A stretch of 64,000 bases of DNA from Macrobrachium rosenbergii (lineage: Eukaryota; Arthropoda; Malacostraca; Decapoda; Palaemonidae). The DNA lies in NCBI RefSeq assembly GCF_040412425.1, contig NC_089749.1, positions 33,978,070-34,042,069 of the forward strand. The letters are read 5' to 3'. Position numbers and translations under genes: made by a program. Below are positions 35,338-47,093 of the stretch, one piece after another. The notes under the pieces were generated by a model. The model was given only the letters and a program-made list of their open reading frames with translations, had not been told where the DNA came from and ran no database searches. Numbering within the stretch: the stretch's first letter is position 1; each line of letters begins with the position of its first letter.

Positions 35338-35690
35338 GCCGAGGTTTCTTCGGCGCAATCGAGTTTTCTGTACAGCGTATAATGCTGCATGAGCCGTGGC
35401 CCATGAAACTTTCTGCCACGGCCCGGTGGTGGCATGTCTTACAGCGTTGCCAGACGCACGATCATGGCTAACTCTAACCTTAAATAAAATAAAAACTACT
35501 GAGGCTAGAGGGCTGCAATTTGGTATGTTTGATGACTGGAGGGTGGATGATCAACATACCAATTTGCAGCCCTCTAGCCTCAGTAGTTTATAAGATCTGG
35601 GGGTGGACATAAAAAGTGCGGACAGAAAAAGTGCAGACGGACAGACTAAGCCATATTAATTGTTTTCTTTTACAGAAAACTTAAAAGTGA
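35338..35690. repeat. Multi-hairpin non-autonomous element
   Basis: Four nested or adjacent hairpins: GCGCCGAGG...TTCGGCGC at 35,336-35,357; GCCGTGGCCCATGAAA...GCCACGGC near 35,393-35,424; a long stem from CTACTGAGGCTAGAGGGCTG (about 35,499) to its reverse complement ending about 35,588; and GAGTTTTCTGTA (about 35,361) pairing with TACAGAAAACTT (about 35,673-35,684) as possible terminal inverted repeats. No coding capacity. I recall similar sequences dispersed in decapod genomes but could not check. Confidence 0.65.
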
Positions 35691-36765
<1,075 letters not shown>

Positions 36766-37059
36766 ATGGAAGTTCTGATTGACTGGCACCTGTTACATTA
36801 TCTCAAGGATGCACCTCATTGTTCTCCCGTCGGAGGTCTAAAGGAGGAGGGTCTCCTGGGTAACATTAAGTGTGGGTTTCCACCAAAGAATAGCGAGGGC
36901 CTCTTTGTAACAGAGGCAGCAGAGGTACATGTCGCCGTCCAGGATTACAATATTCTGCATGATCTGCTGGTGATGGAGGACGTTGCCATGTTCATGCAGA
37001 TGGATGGAGATCCTCTTCGAGAGATGGTAGTCATTCTCAGGGCACAGTATTTGGCAGAC

Positions 37060-37310
37060 TACACCTCTCCTCTTCATGGGATTGCTGATGACGTGGGGCT
37101 AATCTTCATGAGGTACTGGGCAGTCCTCCAATCCTTCTATTGTACGCTCAACCATTACATGAGTTTAATGGTGTTGTTCAGGGCTGCCTCATCCTTCTTA
37201 AACTCAATATACATATATCCCCTACAGAATTATTTTATGGTCCTTCCATCTTCCTGGGGGGACATGGCTGTCCTGCTAATAACACCTATCAATGGTGTCT
37301 CTTGACATCC
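37060..37310 (+). pseudogene. Possible LTR-retrotransposon integrase remnant
   Basis: One plus frame reads HEFNGVVQGCLILLKLN near 37,155, then ISPTELFYGPSIFLGG near 37,205. The second resembles the 'PAEL-YG--L-LPGE' motif at the end of Ty3/gypsy-type integrases, and the first resembles 'NGMVER-H--LK'. The upstream 179-codon frame (36,766-37,305) is in another phase and shows nothing. Weak evidence; could be chance. Confidence 0.25.
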
Positions 37311-38170
37311 TTGCAACTTAATGGTAGGAATATCCGTTGTCAACTATTTTTTGGGCGACATAGTCAAGTTCTTTGGAGGAGGTATGCCATCAGCAGTGAC
37401 CCCATGAAAAGGACAGGAGACCACCATTCATTCATCGAGAATGAATGCCACCATTCATACATCGGTATGACCAGTCAGGAGAACAACGAGGCACGCCCCT
37501 GAGATAACACAACCTGTGCCCTCCTCCTCGATTAGTGAGCAGAGCCCCTGGCGCCAACCAGTCAGCACCTCCACTTGTCAGTCAGACTTGCAGCCAAAAG
37601 GAGAGCTTCCTGACTGTGACTATCCATTCAAAAATTGCTTCCCCCAACTTTCTTTGTAAACCATTTTTGGGTAAAAATATTCCATGTATGTACTCCTGGT
37701 ACTACTCACCCTTAGTAAATGTTAGTGCGGACTACCGAAACATCGGGATAATAAATGAACTTCGGAAAGTCACTGTATGATTTACCAGCTGAAACACACA
37801 AACACGAAGTTGAAAAGGCACAATATGAGCTCAACAGCATACAGTGTCATTTTTTTCGAATAATAATGATAATAATAATAATAATAATTTTATAACAAAG
37901 CCGTTCTATGTATACCAGAATTTTTGTAAATATGCAAATGAGGACAACGATCTTGGAATTGTTTTACACTTTTTACCATATGATAATGGTATTAAATTTT
38001 TATCATCATTACCATTAATAATCTGTATGGAGGACAAAGCTCGTAACCTCACACCTCGTATACACAAGAACAATATGTGAAGTAATTCTTTCAAAGACAA
38101 AAGGTTGAATGATGGACAAGATAATAATAATAACAATGACAACAAAAACAACAACAACAACAACAACAAC

Positions 38171-38217
<47 letters not shown>
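37311..38217. other. Unassigned sequence ending in AAC/AAT microsatellites
   Basis: No gene seen. AAT units at 37,861-37,888, and an (AAC)n-(AAT)n compound tract at about 38,122-38,217, which directly abuts a LINE D fragment. Confidence 0.5.
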
Positions 38218-38219
<2 letters not shown>

Positions 38220-38896
38220 TACAACCAACTAGGAGGGGGGAAGACAACCACCAGGAAATTCCTGAAGCCGAACCAAGAGACTCTGGGAAAACATATGGAG
38301 CAATCCGAACCACACAACAAACGTGCAACATGGCTCCAGGAAATCAAGGCAGAAGAAATGGGGAGAATAAAACAAAGGTTCGCCAAGATCACGACAGACA
38401 CAGTCAGACACCAACTAAAGAAAATGCCCAATGGAAAGGCCCAGGTCCTGATGAAGTCCATGGATACTGACTCAAAAACTTCAAGTACAAGTGAGAGGGA
38501 AGTGGAGTGGACAAAGGCTGAACTCCACAGCATAGACCAGAAAACTAAGAAACACATGACAATACACAAAGTACTACACCCAAGACCAAATACAGACAGA
38601 CTGTACATAACACAAGAAAGGAAGGAGGGAGAAATCTACTAAGCAAAGAGGACTGCATCAACATCAAGAGCAGAGCACTGGGGCACTATCTGAAAACCAG
38701 TGAAGATGAGGAGCTAAGGAGTGCATGGGAAGAAGGACTGATAAAAGTAGACGAAGACCCAGAAATATACAGAGACAGGAGAATGAAAAACAGAACAGAG
38801 GAATGACACAGCAAACCAATGCACGGACAGTACATAGAACAGACTAAAGAACTGGCCAGCAACGAAGCATGACAATGGCTACAGAGGGGAGAACCC
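38218..38896 (+). pseudogene. LINE D copy, 5' part, internally deleted (unit 1)
   Basis: Matches the minus-strand LINE D at 28,400-28,210 (GGGAAGACAACCACCAGGAA, then the EEMGRIKQRF and KGPGPDEVHGY segments). It then jumps near 38,470-38,510 to the region downstream of the reverse transcriptase (HPRPNTDRLYI, LGHYLKTSEDEELRSAWEEG, DEDPEIYRDRRMKNRTEE). The whole reverse transcriptase is missing. At 38,897 the element is interrupted by LINE E and resumes at 42,756. The 5' end abuts an AAT tract. Confidence 0.8.
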
Positions 38897-38945
38897 TTAC
38901 CTTACCTTACAGACCTTACAATTCGTTCGGGTTGCCCCAGGTCCC

Positions 38946-41934
38946 TCAGTGTGAGGCACCTTTGATGTCTACCAGAGAGTTGCTAACGCATCTTCCGGTA
39001 TATTTTGCATCTTCCAGTCTTGGATGGTCTGGGATGCATCTTAGATATTTGTCGAGCTTATTCTTAAACACATCTACGCTCACTCCTGTTATGTTCCTCA
39101 GATGAGCTGGTAGCGCACTGAATAGACGCTGCATTATCGATGCTGGTGCGTGGTGGATTAATGTCCTGTGTGCTTTCCTTAATTTTCCTGGTATAGTTTT
39201 TGGCACTATTAATCTACCTCTGCTTGCTCTTTTGATAATTTTAGTTCCATGATGTTTTCGGTAATTCCTTCTATCTGTTTCCATGCTTGAATTACCATGT
39301 AGCGTTCTCTTCTCCTTTAAGACTATATAAATTTAAGAATTGTAGTCTTTCCCAGTAGTCAAGGTCCTTAACTTCTTCTATTCTAGCTGTAAATGACCTT
39401 TGTACACTCTTCTATTTGTGCAATATCCTTTTGGTAGTGTGGGTACCATATTATATTGCAATATTCAAGTGGACTACGTACGTACGTTTTATAAAGCATA
39501 ATCATGTGTTCAGCTTTTCTTGTTTTGAAGTGCCGGAACAACATTCCCATTTTTGCTTTGCATTTTGCCAATAGAATTGCTATTTGATCACTGCATAACA
39601 TATTCCTATTCAACATCACACCAAGGTCTTTAACTGCTTCCTTGTTTGTGATTGTCTCATTATTAGGTCCTTTATATGCATATAGCATTCCTACTTTATC
39701 ACCATAGTTCATTGATTCAAATTTATCAGAGTTAAATACCACCCTATTTATCTCTGCCCATTTATATATTTTGTTTAGGTCTCTTTGTAGCGAGTTCCTA
39801 TCTTCATCACAAGCAATTTCTCTACTTATTCTTGTGTCATCTGCGAAACTTCTACTACTGAGTCCTTAACATTACTGTCTATGTCTGCAATCATAATCAC
39901 AAACAGCAATGCAGCTAACACCGTACCTTGTGGTACACCGGATATTACCGTAGCTTCATCCGATTTCTCATCGTTTGCAATCACTATCTGTTTTTCTGTT
40001 TTGCAAAAATTCTTTTATCCATCTTCCTACTTTGTCAACAATGTTATGTTTTCTAATTTTTTTCGCTAATATATTATGATCTACCTTGTCAAAAGCTTTT
40101 GCAAAGTCTAGGTAAACCACATCTGTATCTTTTTCATTTATCATATTTTTATATATGCTTTTCATGGTGGACTAACAGTTGGGTTTGTGTACTTTTTCCG
40201 GGTACAAAACCATGTTGTCCTATATTGAACAATCTATTTTTCATTAAATGTTTCATTATATTTTTTTCATTACCCTTTCATATACTTTCATAATATGAGA
40301 TGTCAGACTCACAGGCCTATAATTACTTGCCTCTAGTCTTCAACCACTTTTGAAAGTAGGAGTAATATATGCTAATTTATGCTCATCATAAATCTTGCCT
40401 GTATCTATACTTTGTCTTAATAATATTGCTATGGCTTTGCGATTGAATGAACCACTTTTTTAACAATATGGCAGGTACTCCATCTGGTCCTGCTGCTGAT
40501 CCATTTTAATTTCATTAATAGCCTGCACAATATCGGCTTCTGTAATATCTATATCTGATAAGTATTCAGTATTTTCATCTCTTATTTCTGTATCATTATC
40601 TTCATTGTCAATTTAGGTGTAAATTCACTCTTATATCTTTCTGCTAATATGTTACATATTTCCTTTTTCATTCGTTAATCGCCCTTCAATTCTTAGAGGG
40701 CCTATTTCTACTCATATTTTATTCATCTTTTTGCATTTGAATAAAAATTTTAGGGTTTTGCTTGATATTTTGTAGTGTCATTTCTTCTAGGTTCCATTTT
40801 TCATTTTCTTTTTGATTGTATAATCTTTTGTTCTGCATTTTCTATCTTACTTTTTAGTTCCATCACTTTCCATGCATTCTTTTCTTTTGCAAGAGCTTTT
40901 TCCACTTTCTAATTTTCTGGAACAAGATCCTTCTGTCTCTTGGAATTCGTGACTGATGTTTACTTTTTTCTTCGGTAAATATTTTTCCACTATTTCCTCT
41001 AATATTTTATATAATATATCGGTATTTACCTGTATATCATCACTTACAAATATGTTTTCCCATTCTTTGTTTAATTCTTTATTTATTTTTGACCAATTTA
41101 TATTCTTACTATAGAAATTGTATTTTCCATATCCTTCCCATTTCTTCGTCTCTTGCTTTTCTCTGTTTTCGTATGTTCTGGAACAGACTGTTAGTTCTAT
41201 GACATTATGGTCCGAAATACTCGTGTTATATACTATTATTTCTTTAACATAGTTCACCTCATTCACAAATACTAGGTCTAAAATATTATCCTTTCTTGTT
41301 GGTAGGTGATTTATTTGCTGAATGTTATGTTCTAGTAGCATATCTAATAGCTTTCAAATTGCCTCTTATCTTCTGCACTACTATTGCTCTCTTTTTATAT
41401 GTATAAATACAACCACAGTCTCCTATTCGTTCTTTCCATTCTACAAAAGGAAAGTTAAAGTCTCCGGTTGGGAGTATAGTCCAGTCCTTTGTGATTTCTA
41501 CATATTTCATCCAATTTTTTCAATTATTATGTCAAACTCTTTAGTATTAGGGGAGTCTATATATTACAATGTTCACTAATTTTTCAGATTCAAATTCTAC
41601 CGCTATTAATTCACATTCTGTGTTACTATATTTCTCACAGATTTTTCCTTGATTGGCATCTCTCCCATATATCGCGGTTCCCCTTGATTTCTATTTTTCT
41701 ATCTGATCTATAAGTTTGGAAACCCTTTATCTGGTCATCATTACCAGTCTCTTGGGAATACCAGGTTTCACTTATATTCAATATTTCTATTTTTTCATTT
41801 TGGGTTAGTTCTTCTAAGAACTTTATCTTTCTTTTTGAGTTACTCGAAACTAAACCCTGCGCTGCTTCATCACTATGATGGTTTGCGACATTATCTCCAT
41901 TATCTAATATGGGTAATAATAAGGATTTTCCCAT
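38946..41934 (-). pseudogene. LINE E ORF2: APE endonuclease + reverse transcriptase (unit 1), frameshifted
   Basis: Endonuclease: KIEILNISETWYSQETGNDD near 41,790, then DYTPNRR and DFNFPFVEW near 41,440, then the terminal NTSISDHNVIELTVCSRT near 41,230. Reverse transcriptase: ASNYRPVSLTSHIMKVYERV near 40,320, motif A DVVYLDFAKAFDKVDHNIL near 40,120, a decayed motif B near 39,930, and motif C FADDTRISREI near 39,840. The C-terminus LFSALPAHLRNITGVSVDVF lies near 39,090 and ends RCIPDHPRLED. The AFDKVDH and FADDT signatures and this C-terminal tail fit the CR1/L2 group. At least six frame changes. Confidence 0.8.
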
Positions 41935-42161
41935 GTCTCTTTCCTGTTCTGATATGTTGATCTTTTTTTCATTTCCAGAAATTCGTACATTAAAAATCCA
42001 ACTTTTCCATTATATTTGATCTTCCAGCTTCATATTTATTCACTTTGTGCATAAACCCGCATTTATCTCCCATATCTGCACCATCCCCAGCATCATAGAT
42101 ACATTGCTTGTTCCTTGTGCTATATCTAGGTGCTGATGGCTCATATCGTGGTGCTGACATC

Positions 42162-42560
42162 TCATAATGTGTTGTTGGCTTGCTTTTTTGCCTTCATCAC
42201 ATGATCTTTGTTCTTTTCTTTATTTGTTTCATTTTTACCTTGGTTTTTTGTATGTATTTGATTTTGATTTTGGTTTTTCATGGCTACAGGATGCATGTAC
42301 CTACATTTCTTATTAAACCTACATCCATTTCCTTCTCCAGTTTCTACATATTTTTGGATGTAGATCGCTGCATTCCTCTTCATAGCCATCTAGATATGCA
42401 CATTTGCCATAGATCTCATAATTGTGACATATCTTGGGATGTTTGTAATAACATCTTTCACCAAACCTGCAATTCCCTCTTTTCAAAAGGGTGCATACTG
42501 TGTCTTTCTTTTCTTTTTTTTTTTTTCTTGTTCTTTCCCATCAGTATGGAGATCCGGGTA
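42162..42560 (-). pseudogene. LINE E ORF1 with three tandem CCCH zinc fingers (unit 1)
   Basis: Minus frames give CRFGERCYYKHPKIC, then CHNYEIYGKCAYLDGYEEEC...H, then (in the other unit) CRNWKEGNGCRFNKKCRYMH. Finger 3 is exactly C-x8-C-x5-C-x3-H, finger 1 is C-x7-C-x5-C-x3-H, and finger 2 is C-x8-C-x9-C-x3-H. The fingers are joined by HPKIC, giving a regular array. CCCH fingers usually bind single-stranded RNA. A Gln/Asn/Lys-rich stretch follows. In this copy finger 3 is broken by a short deletion (WRRKWM in place of WKEGNG). The position just 5' of the endonuclease ORF makes ORF1 the natural reading. Confidence 0.7.
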
Positions 42561-42755
42561 CAACCTCTTTGGGATTTTATTTTGATTTATCATGTCATAA
42601 TTTATTTCTTCATATGTATGTTGCTGTATTGCCTCATATGTAGAATCTATGAGTTTCTCTGCATCCATACTATTATCCTGTTCTTTGTTTTCATTAATCT
42701 TTTCTCTCTCTTCAGTCTTATTTTCTTCTTTTCTATTTTCCTCTTCTTCAAACAG

Positions 42756-43490
42756 AAGCAAACAGAAGGAATGCTAACAGTAGCGCAAGATCAAGCCCTA
42801 AGAACCAGATATGTCCAAAGAACAATAGATGGAAATAACTTCTCACCCATATGCAGGAAGTGCAACAAGAAAGACGAGAGCACAAATCACATAGCAAGTG
42901 AATGTCCGGCACTTGCACAGAACCAGTACAAAAAGAGCCATGGATTCCGTAGCAAAAGCCCTCCACTGCAGCCTGTGCAAGAAACACCAGCTAGCTTGCA
43001 GTAATAAGTGGTATGAACACCAACCTGAGGGAGTGATAGAAAACAATCAGGCAAAGCTCCTCTGGGATTATGGTATCAGAACAGATAGGGTGTTGTGCCA
43101 ATAGACCAAACTTGATGCTAATTGACAAAATCAAGAAGAAAGTATCACTCACTGATGTCGCAATACCATGGGACACCAGAGTAGAAGAGAAAGAAAGAGA
43201 AAAAATTGATAAGTATCAAGACCTGAAAAATAGAAATAAGAAGGATATGGGATATGCCAGTGGAAATTGTACCCATAATCATAGGAACACTAGACACAAT
43301 CCCAAGATCCCTGAAAAGGAACCTGGAAAAACTAGATGCCGAAGTTGCTCCAAGACTCGCACAGAAGAGTGTCCTGTTAGAAACAGCACACAGTGAAAAC
43401 AGTGATGGACTCCTAAGGAGGCAGGATGCAACCCAGATCCCCACACTATAAATACCAGCCAGTCGAGTAGGATGACTGACATAGACAAAA
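42756..43490 (+). pseudogene. LINE D copy, 3' part: CCHC motif + restriction-like endonuclease (unit 1)
   Basis: Continues the LINE D frame after the LINE E insertion: MLTVAQDQALRTRYVQRTID, CRKCNKKDESTNHIASEC (C-x2-C-x7-H-x4-C) at about 42,855-42,908, then LWDYGIRTDRVLC, KKVSLTDVAIPWDTRVEEKE near 43,140, and IVPIIIGTLDTIPRSLKRNL near 43,265. Stop near 43,450. Frames shift near 42,940 and 43,100. It ends with the AAT tail. Confidence 0.8.
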
Positions 43491-43493
43491 AAA

Positions 43494-43509
43494 GATAATA
43501 ATAATAATA

Positions 43510-43588
<79 letters not shown>
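43494..43588. repeat. (AAT)n tail of LINE D (unit 1)
   Basis: About 30 AAT units with one interruption. Follows the LINE D 3' end as in the other copies. Confidence 0.9.
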
Positions 43589-43715
43589 TAAGGACGAATT
43601 TGCTAGATACACGCCCTTCCTAGGATACTTTCTTTCACCTGTTTCTGAATTATATGTTCCTTCCACCAACTTTCTGTTCATTCTTTCTACTTGCCCAATC
43701 TACCTAAAAACACTA

Positions 43716-43718
<3 letters not shown>

Positions 43719-43791
<73 letters not shown>
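43719..43791. repeat. (TA)n microsatellite
   Basis: About 36 units, immediately left of a palindrome. Confidence 0.95.
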
Positions 43792-43793
<2 letters not shown>

Positions 43794-43794
43794 A

Positions 43795-43861
43795 ATAGGG
43801 CCTATAACATGAACCACTCAATTAATATTGATTGAGTGGTTCATGTTATGGGCCCTGTTCA
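43795..43861. repeat. Palindrome beside (TA)n (unit 1)
   Basis: AACATGAACCACTCAAT pairs with ATTGAGTGGTTCATGTT around an AATAT centre; outer GGGCC and GGCCC also pair. Total about 60 bases. The unit 2 copy (52,467-52,532) is less perfect. Confidence 0.85.
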
Positions 43862-45095
43862 GTTTTGCTATTCTGATATTAACATAACTCAGTTTTGTTT
43901 TAGTGTTGGATGACTAACGTAATTAATTTTTCTTTGCTTTTAGTTCTGATGTCAGAAATTAATGTAACTTTGTAAAATCTTTTTACTTATGTTCACTTTT
44001 GGTTTCCACTTTATTATTTAGTAACCTCGTTTAGGAGGTGGTTTGCTGTTAACCATCTTTGGACTCTCCCATCCGTTTTTATGTTTTTCTTCTGTTTTCA
44101 TATTTGCGAGAGTGTGTGGGGATGTTCAGCAGTTACTGTTTGGCAGTGTGCGTTTTCTTCGATGACGGGGCATCCGAAGGACTTTTAATATTTGTGCGGC
44201 CTCCCGACACAAGGGTTCTTGGACGTCGTAGGCATTATTGGCAGTATCTGCAGCTTCTTTGACTCCCAGAAGGGAAAGAGAGCGAGACTTAGCATCTTGC
44301 CTGTTTGGTTTGTGTGAGACGTACCGCTCAGATGTCTTGGTTCGTCAGTGGTCATAAGAGACAATCATTTTTTGTATGCCGTTGCACTGCTTTTGCCTTG
44401 CTGTTCCAATGTATCCTTGAGGTCGTCACTCAGCGCTTCAGGGGCGAAGAAGTGTAAGCCACTATTAGTATTTTTATTATCCTCGTGATAAATATTGTTG
44501 GTGGACTTTTGCTGACGTGCGTCAGTCCAGGAGAGTTGGACCCTACGTGTGTGACCCATAGGATTATAGGATTATTTCATTGCTGGCCTGCATTATCAAT
44601 ATATCGATTTATTGGATCTCCAGTCAACATTATTTACTTATTAGTAATCTGCAGTTGTTATGATGAAAGTGTGTATTTTTGGTTTGTTGTTAGGTTTAGT
44701 GAATTATTGTATTTAGCTACGTTTAAGGATTCTTTCTCTCAGTACCCTTTCCTGTCGTGCGTTTATGATCATTTTTCGCCATAGTATGTTTGTGTCTTCC
44801 CACCTTCTCCTATAGCTTTCTCTCCTCCTCTTGGCACGATTGTTAACTAGGAGATTGTGTTTATTACTTGTAAGGTGTGTGGTCCTTTCCTTTTCAGGTG
44901 ATTATATAATTAAGGTGGTACCTACTTGTGTATAAATATATTTGTTATTCACGGTTTTATACACTGTTTATTTTGCCCTTCCTATTTGTGTTTTGAGTTT
45001 CATTTTCGCTGTTCCAAGGGCTATTACTCCACTTAATAGGAGTAGACAGTTTTAAGGTGGATCTTTAGAAAGAACTAGTAACGGAATTCGTTACA

Positions 45096-45098
<3 letters not shown>
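43862..45098. other. Unassigned 1.2-kb segment (unit 1)
   Basis: Lies between the palindrome and the (TA)n tract at the 3' end of a Penelope-like element. Frames of 60-99 codons show no known domain. Its counterpart in unit 2 is 52,533-53,756. It may be untranslated or LTR-like sequence of a retroelement. Confidence 0.4.

Positions 45099-45180
<82 letters not shown>
45099..45180. repeat. (TA)n microsatellite at the Penelope-like element 3' end
   Basis: About 40 units directly abutting TTACTAAAAGGACCTC, the reverse complement of the element's 3' end. Confidence 0.95.
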
Positions 45181-45183
<3 letters not shown>

Positions 45184-46483
45184 CTAAAAGGACCTCATTC
45201 AAACTGGATGGTATCTAATGGAGTTTTTTATTCAAAAGTTACAAGCTTTCTTGGACAAACAGTCCACATTATCAAGTATCCGTACAATGAGAAGACGCGT
45301 AGTCCGGCTGTATTTATATCTGTGTGCTGGTACTTTTATTAATCCTATAATCGCCTAGCTCTTCCTGTGTGACCTCCACCCTCTTGACCTTGGTCTTTCT
45401 CTGATCCTTCTTCCTAGGTGACCGTTTTCCGTGCTTTCTCTTACGTTTTTTCTTCGTTTTCCTTGCTACTGTGGAGTATACGATTTTTCTAGATATGCTG
45501 TCTTCAAAGCCGTTTCCGGTGTTCCCTGCCATCGTGTTGTTGGCGCAAGTTATGAAGGCGTTCTCTACAACCAGTCTAGATGTTTTGTTGGTGTTCCTGT
45601 ACAGAAAACTCATGTTTTCCCCAGTCTATTCTGTGATCATTTTCCCAACAGTGTTTGGCAACTACCGACGTCTGATTATAATGCCTTATGTTCTGCAGAT
45701 GTTGTTTGCTTCGCTCTTTACATGATTTGCCAGTTTCGCCATAGTACCCTTCTTCACAGTCTAGACACGCTGCCATATAAACCCCCTCTAATCTCTTCCT
45801 CTACCGACTTTTTGTTTCTAACTATTTTATTCCTAATGGTGTTTTTGTAGCTGCCTATCAATTTGAAATTATTTAGCTTCCTGTTGATGGGTGCAATAGA
45901 GTTGTTGTCCGGGGACTGTAATTATTTTCTTTCCTACCAAATGTTCCTTTTCTATCCTTTCCCTCTCCCCAAAGTAGTTTTTCCTTGCTTTGATATGTGC
46001 CCACTCCCACCAATACTTAGGTAGCCTAATCGCCTAAAACTCTCCTCAGGTAATCCAACTCTTCGTCTAAAAATTCGGGACTGCAAATCCTATAAGCCCT
46101 GATGGCCAATCCTGTCATTAATCCTATTTTTATTTCTTTCCTATGACTGGAGAACCTATGTATGTATGAATTGGTGTGTGTCTTCTTCCTATGTACCTTG
46201 AATTTTAAATTCTCCCTACCCTCTTGACCAGGACATCCAAGAAAGGAATTTCTCCCTCCTTCTCTTCTTCTAATGTAAACTTGATGTGTTCATTTAGTTT
46301 ATTTATGTTTTCTAAAAACTTATGTAGATCTTCCCTTTCTCCCTTGTAAATGATCAAGATGTCATCCACGTATCTTACCCATTTTACGATATTTAAGTTC
46401 CCTTTATTTACTTTGCCCACCTCTTCCTTTTCAAAGCAAGGAAAAACTACTTTGGGGAGAGGGAAAGGATAGAAAAGGAACAT
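45181..46483 (-). pseudogene. Penelope-like element: reverse transcriptase end + GIY-YIG endonuclease (unit 1, minus copy)
   Basis: Penelope-like elements copy RNA into DNA and cleave targets with a GIY-YIG nuclease. The reverse transcriptase catalytic YVDD is at 46,361-46,372 (VRYVDDILIIYKGE), followed by HIKFTLEEEKEGEIPFLDVL. The endonuclease starts CLDCEEGYYGETGKSCKERS near 45,770 and contains the family His segment CWENDHRIDW. The C-terminus is very basic (KKKRKRKHGKRSPRKKDQRK near 45,440). Upstream of about 46,430 the element is cut short by an inverted copy of itself. Frames change near 46,200 and 45,600. Confidence 0.85.
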
Positions 46484-47093
46484 TTGGTAGGAAAGAAAAT
46501 AATTACAGTCCCGGACAACAACTCTATTGCACCCATCAACAGGAAGCTAAATAATTTCAAATTGATAGGCAGCTACAAAAACACCATTAGGAATAAAATA
46601 GTTAGAAACAAAAGTCGGTAGAGGGGAAGAGATTAGAGGGGGGGTTTATATGGCAGCGTGTCTAGACTGTGAAGAAGGGTACTATGGCGAAACTGGCAAA
46701 TCATGTAAAGAGCGAAGCAAACAACATCTGCAGAACATAAGGCATTATAATCAGACGTCGGCAGTTGCCAAACACTGTTGGGAAAATGATCACAGAATAG
46801 ACTGGGAAAACATGAGTTTTTCTGTACAGGAACACCAACAAAACATCTAGACTGGTTGTAGAGAACGCCTTCATAACTTGCGCCAACAACACGATGGCAG
46901 GGAACACCGAAACGGCTTTGAAGACAGCATATCTAGAAAAATCGTATACCCACAGTAAAGCAAGAAACGAAGAAAAACGTAAGAGAAAGCACGGAAAACG
47001 GTCACCTAGGAAGAAGGATCAGAGAAAGACCAAGGTCAAGAGGGGTGGAGGTCACAGGAAGAGCGCCATAGGCGATTATAGGATTAATAAAAG
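46432..47093 (+). pseudogene. Penelope-like element: 5'-truncated inverted copy, endonuclease only (unit 1, plus copy)
   Basis: Reverse complement of 45,333-45,992, beginning CAAAGCAAGGAAAAAC in the linker between reverse transcriptase and endonuclease. MAACLDCEEGYYGETGKSCK starts at 46,650; the His segment and basic tail follow. It is cut at 47,093 by the tandem-duplication junction. Together with the minus copy it forms a head-to-head pair separated by 439 bases. Confidence 0.85.

Larger units (their letters stand above)
38897..42755 (-). mobile_element. LINE E, CR1/L2-like non-LTR retrotransposon (unit 1), inserted in LINE D
   Basis: Flanked by LINE D sequence on both sides (GAGGGGAGAACCC on the left, AAGCAAACAGAAGGAATGCT on the right, contiguous in LINE D apart from the insertion). 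The minus-strand 3' end terminates in three GTAAG-type units (38,897-38,910), consistent with the short tandem 3' tails of CR1/L2 elements. Order: ORF1 with CCCH fingers, APE endonuclease, reverse transcriptase. No clear target duplication was found. Confidence 0.8.
38332..47093. repeat. Tandem duplication, unit 1 (8,762 bp)
   Basis: Begins GGCTCCAGGAAATCAAGGCA inside the LINE D fragment and ends GATTAATAAAAG inside a Penelope-like element. The whole unit reappears in direct orientation at 47,094-55,684. The junction at 47,093/47,094 joins two unrelated elements with at most one base of shared sequence. Confidence 0.9.

Noticed and set aside
36766..37305. 179-codon plus-strand frame
   Set aside because: No recognisable domain. 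The integrase-like motif nearby is in a different frame.
38015..38642. Frames of 137-197 codons with runs of Asn, Ile or Leu
   Set aside because: AAT/AAC microsatellites fused to LINE D fragments; the minus-strand frames are shadows of the plus-strand LINE D copy.
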